Shown: piece by piece, positions 1 through 6,554 of the stretch
Layout of the letters: each line of letters opens with the position of its first letter
Numbering within the stretch: position 1 is the first letter of the stretch
Source of the DNA: Chloroflexota bacterium
GTDB taxonomy: Bacteria; Chloroflexota; Limnocylindria; P2-11E
Direction of reading: 5' to 3'
Assembly (NCBI GenBank): GCA_005883775.1
Contig: VBEU01000131.1
Span: forward strand, 1,309-9,340
Length of the DNA: 8,032 nucleotides
The notes under the pieces: generated by a model
The model's input: only the letters and a program-made list of their open reading frames with translations
Told to the model about the DNA's origin: nothing
Databases searched by the model: none
Position numbers and translations under genes: made by a program

Positions 1-2
1 TC

Positions 3-905
3 GAAGAGAACCTCGAGATCGGGCGGCGCTCCGGCGTGCGAGTGGAGCTGTCGCATCACAAGGCGTCGGGACAGAAGAACTGGGGCAAGGTCAAGGAATC
101 GACGGCTCTCATCGAGCGGGCGCGCGGCGAGGGCGTCGACGTCACCGCGGACCAATACCCGTATACGGCGTCGTCCACGGGGCTCGCAGTCACGATCCCG
201 AACTGGGTGCACGAGGGCGGCACGGCGAAGATGTGCGAGCGCCTTCGCGATCCAGCGGTGCGGGCGCGGATCCGCGACGAGGAGGTCGAGACCGGACGTG
301 CCTTCGACCGCATCGTCATCGCGAGGGCGCGTCACCATCCGGAGTGGGCGGGGAAGAGCGTGCAGCAGCTCGCCGACGAGGCTGGCCGCGACCCGCTCGA
401 ATGGTCCTGCGACGCGCTCATCGAGCACGACGGCGCGGTGGACATCGTTCACCACTCGATGAGCGAGGACGATGTGCGCTACGTCATGGCGAAAGAGTGG
501 ATCTGCATCGGGAGCGACTCGCGCGCGAATGCTCCGTACGGTCCGCTCTCGTTCGGCAAGCCGCACCCGCGCTCGTACGGGACGTTCCCTCGCGTGCTTG
601 GCAGATACGCTCGCGACGAGAGAGTGCTCGGGCTCGAGGACGCGGTCCGCAAGATGACCTCGCTCACCGCGTCGCGTCCGCGCGTGCACGACCGCGGCGT
701 CGTGCGAGAGGGTGCGTGGGCCGATCTGGTCATCTTCGATCCGGCAGGCGTGATGGATGCGGCGACGTACGACGACCCTCATCGATACCCGGTCGGGGTC
801 GAATACGTCATCGTCAACGGGGGAGTTGCGCTCGAGTTGGGCGAGACGGCGCGCGACCGGCACGGACGATTCCTGCGTCAGGGGCGGGATCTCGGAGGCC
901 GATGA
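3..905 (+). CDS. N-acyl-D-amino-acid deacylase (D-aminoacylase), 3' part
   Basis: This is the C-terminal 300 residues of an amidohydrolase-superfamily D-aminoacylase; family members are about 480-540 residues, so the start and the N-terminal metal ligands lie left of the window. The frame is open to the edge, and the residues before the GTG at 36 (EENLEIGRRSG) already fit the family, so that GTG is internal. Visible family landmarks are LSHHKASG (local residues 16-23, whose His normally binds zinc), DQYPYTASST, IGSDSRANAPYG, the KPHPRSYGTFPRVL segment, RKMTSLTASR, and the closing beta-sandwich piece GAWADLVIFDPAGV followed by DDPHRYPVGVEYVIVNG. The family hydrolyses N-acyl-D-amino acids to a free D-amino acid and a carboxylate; which acyl group or side chain is preferred cannot be read here. 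The stop TGA overlaps the next ATG (ATGA), implying translational coupling with the DUF1611 gene. Confidence 0.92.
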   Translation, partial: EENLEIGRRSGVRVELSHHKASGQKNWGKVKESTALIERARGEGVDVTADQYPYTASSTGLAVTIPNWVHEGGTAKMCERLRDPAVRARIRDEEVETGRAFDRIVIARARHHPEWAGKSVQQLADEAGRDPLEWSCDALIEHDGAVDIVHHSMSEDDVRYVMAKEWICIGSDSRANAPYGPLSFGKPHPRSYGTFPRVLGRYARDERVLGLEDAVRKMTSLTASRPRVHDRGVVREGAWADLVIFDPAGVMDAATYDDPHRYPVGVEYVIVNGGVALELGETARDRHGRFLRQGRDLGGR

Positions 906-1981
906 AGGTCGCGATCCTCGCCGAGGGCCAGTTCGCGCCGGCCACCGCGAAGACGGCGATCGGAGTGCTGCGGTACGCGCCGTTCCAAGTCGTCGCCGTC
1001 ATCGACTCGACGAGGGCGGGGAAGGATGCGGCCGAATGCGTCGGCGTCGGCAAGGATGTGCCCGTGGTGGCGAGCGTGGAGGACGCGTTGGCACGCGGAG
1101 CAACGGTGCTCCTCATCGGTACGGCCGCCGCCGGCGGCCGTATCCCCGACGGCTATCGAAGCGGACTTGCTCTCGCCCTGGAGCGCGGCGTCGAGGTCTG
1201 GAACGGACTTCACGAGCGGGTCCTGGCCGATCCGGCGCTTGCCGCCGCGGCGGAGCGTGGCCGTGCGAAGGTCCGCGAGCTGCGCGAGCCCCCCGCAGAT
1301 CTGCCGATCGGCGGTCACCGCGCGCGTCGCGGGGGCGCGCGCGTCGTCCTCACCGTCGGATCGGATGCGGCCGTCGGGAAGATGACCGCGTCGCTGGAGA
1401 TCGTTGCGGCGCTGCGTCGTGCAGGGGAGCGCGTCGAGTTCGTGGCGACGGGCCAGACCGGGATCGCGATCGCCGGGGGCGGGATCGCGGTCGACGCGGT
1501 GGTCGCGGACTTCATCGCGGGGGCGGCGGAGCTCATGGTCTGCGATGCCGCGGAGCGGGCCGACTGGGTGGTCGTCGAGGGCCAGGGCTCGCTCACGCAT
1601 CCCGGCTTCTCCGGCGTAACGCTCGGGCTGCTGCACGGGAGCGCGCCCGACGTGATGGTCCTGTGCCATGAGTGGATGCGGCAGAGCGTCAAGGGCTACG
1701 ACGATCGGCAGCCGCTGCGTCCGCTCCGGGAGTACATCCGGATCTACGAGGACGCCGCGTCGTGGCGTCGGCCACCGGCGTACCCGCCCTCGCGCGTCGT
1801 CGCCATCGCAGTGAATACCGGATCGCTGAACGTCCGATCTGGGAACGCCGACGAGATGGCGCAGAAGATCATCGCGTCAATCGCGTATGAAACAGGCTTG
1901 CCGACCGCCGATCCGATCCGCGAAGGCGCGGCCGGCGCCGACCGCATCGCCGGCGCGCTCAAAGAAGGGGTTCCCGCCTGA
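902..1981 (+). CDS. dgcN: DUF1611 protein, DgcN-type D-glutamate N-acetyltransferase
   Basis: The 359-residue product has the two-part DUF1611 layout: an N-terminal Rossmann-like half opening MKVAILAEGQFAPATAKTA, and a C-terminal P-loop-like half starting near residue 148. The P-loop reads VGSDAAVGKMT, with G153, K160 and T162; further family blocks are TGQTG (183-187), a glycine-rich AIAGGGIAVDAVVADF, EGQGSLTHPGFSG (from 226) and VLCHE (ending at 257). Older annotations call such proteins hypothetical or NAD-dependent epimerase-like. The characterised member DgcN transfers acetyl from acetyl-CoA to D-glutamate and is encoded beside the racemase DgcA; the gene immediately downstream here is of that racemase family, which supports the name. 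The start ATG overlaps the preceding stop and has GGAGG at 894-898 only three bases away, so reinitiation probably contributes. The exact substrate is inferred from context, not from active-site residues. Confidence 0.88.
   Translation: MKVAILAEGQFAPATAKTAIGVLRYAPFQVVAVIDSTRAGKDAAECVGVGKDVPVVASVEDALARGATVLLIGTAAAGGRIPDGYRSGLALALERGVEVWNGLHERVLADPALAAAAERGRAKVRELREPPADLPIGGHRARRGGARVVLTVGSDAAVGKMTASLEIVAALRRAGERVEFVATGQTGIAIAGGGIAVDAVVADFIAGAAELMVCDAAERADWVVVEGQGSLTHPGFSGVTLGLLHGSAPDVMVLCHEWMRQSVKGYDDRQPLRPLREYIRIYEDAASWRRPPAYPPSRVVAIAVNTGSLNVRSGNADEMAQKIIASIAYETGLPTADPIREGAAGADRIAGALKEGVPA
1965..1980 (+). promoter_or_regulatory. Ribosome binding site and CTG start of the racemase gene
   Basis: AAGGGG at 1965-1970 lies seven bases before the CTG at 1978-1980. 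The CTG shares bases with the TGA stop of the upstream gene (CTGA), matching the ATGA overlaps elsewhere in the cluster. No ATG or GTG in this frame lies between the Shine-Dalgarno-like run and the CTG. The in-frame alternatives GTG 2014 and ATG 2017 start too late to keep the conserved N-terminal strand. The CTG reading is inferred from these facts. Confidence 0.7.
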
Positions 1982-3000
1982 ACATCACTGTCCGCACCAT
2001 CGAGCTTCACCTTGCCGTGCCGTTCACCATCAGCCGCGCGACACACACGACGAAGAAGGTCGTGCTCGTCGAGCTGCGGGAGGGCGACCGCGTGTCGCGC
2101 GGCGAGGGCGTGCCCGACGCGTTCTTCGGAGAGACACCCGAGTCCGTCGAGCGCGACATCCGTAGTGCGATCGATGCCTTATCGGAGGATCCCCGCGATC
2201 TGCAGGGACTCGAAGCACGCCTCGAGGAGCGCTTCCCGCACGGGGGTGCAGCGTCTTGCGCGATCGACGTGCTCGCGCACGACCGCGCGTCACAGGCGGC
2301 TGGTGTCACGCTCCGCGATTTTCTCGGACTTGCCGGCGGCGAGCCGCCGCCAACGTCGTTCACGATCGGCATCGCCGAGCCGCAGGTCATGGCCGAGCGA
2401 GCGGCAAAGGCGGCGGCCAAGGGCTTCACGGTGCTCAAGGTGAAGCTCGGCCAAGGCGATGCTGTCGCTGCGCTCTCCGCGATCCGCGAGCGCTTCTCCG
2501 GCACCATGCGCGTGGATCCGAACGCCGCGTGGACCGCCGCGGAAGCGCCCGCCCGGATCGCGAGCCTCGTGCCGTTCGACCTCGAGTTCGTCGAGCAACC
2601 GATCGATCCCAAAGACATCGACGGACTGCGCCGAGTGCGCGCGGCGTCACCCCTTCCGATCGTCGCCGACGAAGCGGCCATCCGCGCGAGCGACGTGCCT
2701 CGACTCGTCGGCGCATGCGATGGCATCAACGTGAAGCTGCAGAAATGCGGAGGCGTCGCGGCTGCCCGCGCCATGATCGCTGTCGCCCACGAGAGCGGGT
2801 TGAAGGTGATGCTCGGATGCAGAGCCGCGGAGACCAGTGTCGCGATCGCGGCGGCCGCTCACCTCGCGCCGGCGGTTGAGTGGGCGGATCTCGATGGCAA
2901 CCTATTGATCACCGACGATCCATTCCGCGCGGTGGCCGTCGAGAACGGCCGGTTCGTGTTTCCGAAGCGGCCGGGGTTAGGCGCGATCCCAGCGGCATGA
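1978..3000 (+). CDS. dgcA: Enolase-superfamily dipeptide epimerase / DgcA-type N-acetyl-Glu racemase
   Basis: The product (340 residues from CTG 1978) belongs to the muconate-lactonizing subgroup of the enolase superfamily. Acid-base lysines lie in LKVKLG (K154, K156) and NVKLQKCGG (K253); metal ligands are D180 (VDPNAAW), E206 (FVEQPID) and D231 (VADEAA). These catalyse 1,1-proton transfer, hence epimerisation or racemisation. The tail carries the dipeptide-epimerase features GCRAAETSVAIAAAAHLA and DLDGNLL (D304, D306), the latter the DxD that binds the dipeptide amino group in Ala-Glu epimerase. It is therefore either an L-Ala-D/L-Glu type epimerase or the related N-acetyl-glutamate racemase DgcA; the adjacent DUF1611 gene favours DgcA. 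The first ATG (2017) would delete the first beta strand: residues NITVRTIELHLAVPFTISR upstream match the family start, so the CTG at 1978, preceded by AAGGGG, is chosen. It overlaps the dgcN stop (CTGA). Confidence 0.9.
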   Translation: MNITVRTIELHLAVPFTISRATHTTKKVVLVELREGDRVSRGEGVPDAFFGETPESVERDIRSAIDALSEDPRDLQGLEARLEERFPHGGAASCAIDVLAHDRASQAAGVTLRDFLGLAGGEPPPTSFTIGIAEPQVMAERAAKAAAKGFTVLKVKLGQGDAVAALSAIRERFSGTMRVDPNAAWTAAEAPARIASLVPFDLEFVEQPIDPKDIDGLRRVRAASPLPIVADEAAIRASDVPRLVGACDGINVKLQKCGGVAAARAMIAVAHESGLKVMLGCRAAETSVAIAAAAHLAPAVEWADLDGNLLITDDPFRAVAVENGRFVFPKRPGLGAIPAA

Positions 3001-3698
3001 CGTCGCATCGAGTCGACGTGGTCGTCTTCACGCTCGCGCTGACGGTGTTCGGTCTCGTCGCTCTCGCGCTCGTGTGGAGCGGTGGGTGGGTGTATGAGGT
3101 GCTCGCGCGAGCGACCGGTCACACCCAGACAACCTTCCTCGACATCGGCGGCCTCGGGAGTATCGGCGGCGGCGCGTTCGGCGTCGATCTGCACAACCTT
3201 CTCTCGTGGCACGGTGCGTGGGCGTCGTACGTTGTCGGGTTGAGCCCGTTGCCGTCGGGTGCTTCAACGTATTTCAGCGCTGACGAAGTGGCGCACATGG
3301 CGGACGTGCGTGCTGTGTTTCGCGGGGCCGAGCTCGCAGCCGTGCTGGCGCTTTTCGTCGGCGGCTATCGGATCTCGCGCGCTCGCCGGCGCGGCGGTGC
3401 CCTCCGTCTGGTGCGCGCAGGCGCGCTGGTCGCGGCCGGGATCGTGGCGGTGATCGGCGTCGCCGCGGCGCTGGCCTTCGATCAGCTGTTCCTGCTGTTT
3501 CACGATGTCTTCTTCCCGCAGGGGAACTTCCTGTTCGACCCGGCGACGAGCAACCTGCTGCGGCTGTATCCGGAGTGGTACTGGCAGGGCATAACGGCCG
3601 GCGTGGGACTGTCGTTCATCGCGCTCGCACTTCTTGCCGCCTGGGTCGCCCACAGCGCGCTCCGTCGGGGCTCGAACACATACACTCGCGCCGCATGA
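2997..3698 (+). CDS. DUF1461 integral membrane protein (Lit / TIGR01906 family)
   Basis: A 233-residue membrane protein with hydrophobic segments at about 8-29, 111-125, 141-161 and 199-220. Between the first two is a long, probably extracytoplasmic loop ending YFSADEVAHMADV (92-104), and between the last two lies FHDVFFPQGNFLFDP (168-182) followed by LYPEWYW. These two motifs, with H100 and H169, are the hallmark of the family once called DUF1461. Members characterised in Firmicutes (Lit) move an acyl chain within the N-terminal cysteine of lipoproteins to give a lyso form; that role should not be assumed here, because family membership rests on motifs seen by eye and the organism is not evidently a Firmicute. 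The loop at 33-88 is rich in Gly, Ser and His. The start ATG overlaps the racemase stop (ATGA) and the stop overlaps the next ATG in the same way. No clear Shine-Dalgarno is present, so coupling is likely. Confidence 0.8.
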   Translation: MTSHRVDVVVFTLALTVFGLVALALVWSGGWVYEVLARATGHTQTTFLDIGGLGSIGGGAFGVDLHNLLSWHGAWASYVVGLSPLPSGASTYFSADEVAHMADVRAVFRGAELAAVLALFVGGYRISRARRRGGALRLVRAGALVAAGIVAVIGVAAALAFDQLFLLFHDVFFPQGNFLFDPATSNLLRLYPEWYWQGITAGVGLSFIALALLAAWVAHSALRRGSNTYTRAA

Positions 3699-4702
3699 AA
3701 CGAGTCCTGCTCATCGAAGACCTACCCCAGGTCGCGCAGCACCTCCAGGTCCTGATCGATGCGCTCCTCTCGGGCAAGAGCACAGGCTTCGATCTCGCCA
3801 AGCGTGTCCGCGCCGCGTCGCCCGGAACGCGGATCGTCATGGTCACCGTTCCGCAGCGTCCGATCGACCCGAAGCCGGATCAGGGCATCGACGCCGTCTT
3901 CGTCCTTCCCGGCGGCGCGAACGAGCTCGCGACCGCTCTCGCGATCGGCAAGCGCGACGTCCGGCTCAAGGGTCGGATGATCGTCTGCTTCTCTCCGAAG
4001 GGCGGCTCCGGAAAAACGACCATCGCGATAAACCTCGCGACGATCCTGCGTCGCCGCGGCCACTCCGTGGCGCTCATGGACGGTGTCATGCAGTTCGGCT
4101 CGGTCCGTCACTCCCTTCAAGTGCCACCGGCCACGCGCTCGATCGTCGATCTGCCGACGGGTCAGGGCATGCGAACGTCCCTGTCCGAGGTTCTCTGGGA
4201 AGGTCCGAGCGGGGTGGCGGTGCTGCTTGGCCCGCCGCGTCCGGAAGAGGCCGAGCTTATGGCCGCGCCGGACGTCGCGATGGCGATGCAGCTGCTCGCG
4301 GAGGACCACGACTACGTCATCGTCGACGCGCCGTCGAAGCTCGGCGAAGAGACCCTCGCGATGCTCGATGTCGCCGACGTCATCCTGCTCGTCGTCACAT
4401 ACATGCAGGCCTCGATCGCGAACACGCGCGCCGCGGTCGACACTTTCGAGGCGCTCGGCTACAAGGGCCGGATCCCGATCCTTCTCGTCGTCAATCAGTC
4501 CGACACCGCGGCCGGCATGTCAAGGGGCGGCATCGAGCACACCCTCAACCTTCCTGTCGTCGGCGAGATCCCGACCGATTGGAAGCTGGTGGCCGAGTCC
4601 CTCAACAAGCAGCAGCCGTTCGTCCTCTCATCGCCGAACTCCGCCGTCTCGAAGGCGATCGACGCGCTCGCGAACGCCCTCGTCCAGCAGCAGCGCCGCT
4701 AG
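3695..4702 (+). CDS. CpaE/ParA-type P-loop ATPase with shortened receiver-like N-terminus
   Basis: The 335-residue protein has a receiver-like N-terminus (about 1-88) and a SIMIBI/MinD-ParA ATPase domain (about 93-330). The deviant Walker A is PKGGSGKTT (P101-T109, with the signature lysine K102 and K107), the A' region is ALMDGVMQFGSV (D129), and Walker B is YVIVDAP (D211). VLLGPPRPEEAELM is typical of CpaE proteins, which place pilus or secretion machinery in the cell. The N-terminus begins as a normal receiver strand (RVLLIED, acidic pair E8-D9) and helix (LPQVAQHLQ), then passes directly into VLIDALLSGKSTGFDLAKRV, which resembles strand 3 with the phosphoacceptor Asp (would be D22). Helix 1 to helix 2, about 30 residues, appears missing. 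No pilus, secretion or ParB gene is nearby, so its cargo is unknown. The start ATG overlaps the preceding stop (ATGA). Confidence 0.88.
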   Translation: MKRVLLIEDLPQVAQHLQVLIDALLSGKSTGFDLAKRVRAASPGTRIVMVTVPQRPIDPKPDQGIDAVFVLPGGANELATALAIGKRDVRLKGRMIVCFSPKGGSGKTTIAINLATILRRRGHSVALMDGVMQFGSVRHSLQVPPATRSIVDLPTGQGMRTSLSEVLWEGPSGVAVLLGPPRPEEAELMAAPDVAMAMQLLAEDHDYVIVDAPSKLGEETLAMLDVADVILLVVTYMQASIANTRAAVDTFEALGYKGRIPILLVVNQSDTAAGMSRGGIEHTLNLPVVGEIPTDWKLVAESLNKQQPFVLSSPNSAVSKAIDALANALVQQQRR

Positions 4703-4713
4703 AGCGAGCTCCG

Positions 4714-5541
4714 GTGAACGGGGCCGCCGACCGGCCGATAGGCGTGTTCGACTCCGGCGTCGGCGGGCTCACCGTGCTGCGCGAGCTTCGCCGCCAGCTC
4801 CCGAACGAATCGACCCTCTACCTCGGCGACGAGGCCCGCATGCCATACGGGCCGCGCGAGCCGGCCGAGGTCGTCGGTTTCACCCGCGAGGCCATGCGCT
4901 GGTTCGCCGAAGCCGACTGCAAGCTCGTGGTCATCGCGTGCAACACCGCGACGTCGGTCGCGCTCGAAACGGTCCGCGACGAGTTCCCCGTCCCGACGAT
5001 CGGCGTGATCCGGCCGGGCGCCGCCGCCGCGCTCACCGCGACGGCCCGCCGAGCGGTGGGGGTCCTCGCGACGGTCCTCACCGTCCGGAGCGGCGCGTAT
5101 GTGCGCGCCCTTCGCGATCTCGATCCGCTCGTCGATGTCGCGCAGCAGGCCTGCCCCAAGCTCGTGCCGCTCGTCGAGGATGGGAAAGCGGAGAGTCCCG
5201 AGGCCCTCGCGGCCGTGCGCGAGTACGTCGAGCCACTTCTCACCGAGGGCGGCGTCGTGCGGCCGGTCGTCGACACGCTCCTTCTCGGTTGCACGCACTA
5301 CCCGCTGTTGCGCGAATTGATCGAGAAGGTCGCCGGTCGTGACGTTCGCGTTGTCGACTCGGCGACGACGACCGCGCTCGCGGTGCGCGAAGTTCTCGCG
5401 TCGCACCGGCTCACGCGCGACGGCGGCCGCGCGGAGCACGCGCTCTTCTGCACGGGCTCGGTCGAGCGATTCCGCACGATCGCCCGTGCGATCTTTCACG
5501 AGGATCCGCCGGACGTCCGCGAGACGCGCCTCGCAAAATGA
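4714..5541 (+). CDS. murI: Glutamate racemase
   Basis: A 275-residue glutamate racemase, a cofactor-independent enzyme that interconverts L- and D-glutamate in the cytoplasm and supplies D-Glu to MurD for peptidoglycan. Both catalytic cysteines are present: C76 in VIACNTATS and C193 in LLGCTHYPLL, with H195 alongside. The N-terminal FDSGVGGLTVL (D13, S14), the GDEARMPYG block, and GVLATVLTVRSGAY also match. Length is normal for the family and no domain is missing. The GTG at 4714 is chosen because it starts 11 bases after the ATPase stop and gives the usual few residues before IGVFDSG; the purine-rich AGAGCGAG at 4701-4708 is only a weak ribosome site. Its placement a few genes after dgcN and dgcA puts D-Glu synthesis and a possible D-Glu disposal route on one transcript. 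The stop overlaps the ychF start (ATGA). Confidence 0.97.
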   Translation: MNGAADRPIGVFDSGVGGLTVLRELRRQLPNESTLYLGDEARMPYGPREPAEVVGFTREAMRWFAEADCKLVVIACNTATSVALETVRDEFPVPTIGVIRPGAAAALTATARRAVGVLATVLTVRSGAYVRALRDLDPLVDVAQQACPKLVPLVEDGKAESPEALAAVREYVEPLLTEGGVVRPVVDTLLLGCTHYPLLRELIEKVAGRDVRVVDSATTTALAVREVLASHRLTRDGGRAEHALFCTGSVERFRTIARAIFHEDPPDVRETRLAK

Positions 5542-6554
5542 ACGTCGTCTCGGCGATCACCGGGCTGCCTTACGTCGGCAAGACCACGCTGTTCAACCTT
5601 TTGACCGGGGCGCACGCGTCGACCGGCGCTTTCGCCGGGGCCGAGGCGGAGACGAACGTGGGCGTCGCCAAGGTGCCGGACCAGCGCGTCGAGGAGCTCG
5701 CCGCACTCTACAAACCAAAGAAGATCACACACGCCGAGATCATGTATCGCGACATCGGCCTCGCGCGCGCCGAGAAGCCGGGTCAGGCCATCTCGCCACA
5801 GAAGCTCGGCGATCTGCGCACCGCCGACGCGATCGTCCACGTCGTCCGCGCCTTCAGCGCGCCTTCCGTGCCGCATGTCGACGGTTCGGTCGACCCGGTG
5901 CGCTCAAAGGGACCTGAGCGCGAGATGAAGGAGCGCGAAAAGGCCGTGCTGCGGCGGGCGATCGCCGCTCTCGCCGAGGAGCGTCCGCTGCGGGACCTCG
6001 ACCTGGACCCTGATGAGGAGAAAGCGATCCGCGGGTTCCGCTTCCTGACGCGGATGCCGGTCCTTGTCGCGGTGAACCTCGATGAGGACGACGTTGCGGA
6101 ACCGGAACGGGTCATCGCCCCAGTGCGTGAGGCCGCGAAAGCCCATCGCGCGAGCGTGGTCGTCCCCGTCTCGGCGAAGCTTGAAGCGGAGATCGCTGAG
6201 CTGCCGCCCGACGAGGCGGCTTCCTTTCGCAGAGACCTTGGCCTGGCCGAGCCGGCCCTCGACCGTCTCATCCGGGCGACGTACGAGCTACTCGGGCTGT
6301 GCTCGTTCTTCACCGTCGGCGAGGACGAGGTCCGGGCGTGGACGGTTCCCTATGGCGCGCCGGCTCAGCAGGCGGCCGGCGCGATCCACACCGATCTCGA
6401 GCGGGGCTTCATCCGCGCCGAGGTGATCGGATGGCAGGAGCTTCTCAAGGCGGGAAGCGAAGCCAACGCGAAGAAGCTCGGCGTGATGCGGACGGAAGGA
6501 AAAACATACCCGGTGAAAGACGGCGAGATCCTCCACGTCCTCTTCAACGTCTGA
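5538..6554 (+). CDS. ychF: YchF/Obg-family P-loop ATPase (DUF933/TGS C-terminus), divergent
   Basis: The 338-residue product has the YchF order: a nucleotide-binding domain, a helical arm, and a C-terminal TGS/DUF933 domain. The P-loop is GLPYVGKTT (9-17; most YchF read GLPNVGKST) with K15. The G4 site is N180-L-D-E183, an NxxE rather than NKxD, the change that gives YchF preference for ATP over GTP. DAIVHVVRAF (97-106) and LRDLDLDPDEEKAIRGFRFLT are conserved. The TGS part, from CSFFTVGEDEVRAWTVPYG to the final DGEILHVLFNV, is nearly canonical. Two parts deviate. The switch-II block DIAGLVKGASKGEGLG is replaced by DIGLARAEKPGQAIS. After VDPVR (118-122) about 25-30 residues of the coiled-coil arm are absent. 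YchF proteins bind ribosomes and modulate stress responses; this may be a second, diverged copy rather than the housekeeping one. ATG overlaps the murI stop. Confidence 0.88.
   Translation: MNVVSAITGLPYVGKTTLFNLLTGAHASTGAFAGAEAETNVGVAKVPDQRVEELAALYKPKKITHAEIMYRDIGLARAEKPGQAISPQKLGDLRTADAIVHVVRAFSAPSVPHVDGSVDPVRSKGPEREMKEREKAVLRRAIAALAEERPLRDLDLDPDEEKAIRGFRFLTRMPVLVAVNLDEDDVAEPERVIAPVREAAKAHRASVVVPVSAKLEAEIAELPPDEAASFRRDLGLAEPALDRLIRATYELLGLCSFFTVGEDEVRAWTVPYGAPAQQAAGAIHTDLERGFIRAEVIGWQELLKAGSEANAKKLGVMRTEGKTYPVKDGEILHVLFNV

Noticed and set aside
233..1981. Long open frame through the D-aminoacylase gene that joins dgcN
   Set aside because: The stretch before 902 is Arg/Ala/Gly-rich with no family resemblance and lies in a shadow frame of a clear amidohydrolase; only the part from 902 is a real gene.
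4699..5499. 266-codon minus-strand open frame opposite murI
   Set aside because: Composition is Arg/Glu/Asp-rich from reverse-reading GC-biased codons, with no motif; the plus strand holds an unmistakable murI.
3634..5541. 635-codon open frame that would fuse a leader to MurI
   Set aside because: Residues before GTG 4714 are Arg/Pro-rich shadow of the CpaE-like gene; MurI homology begins just after 4714, with the usual MurI length.
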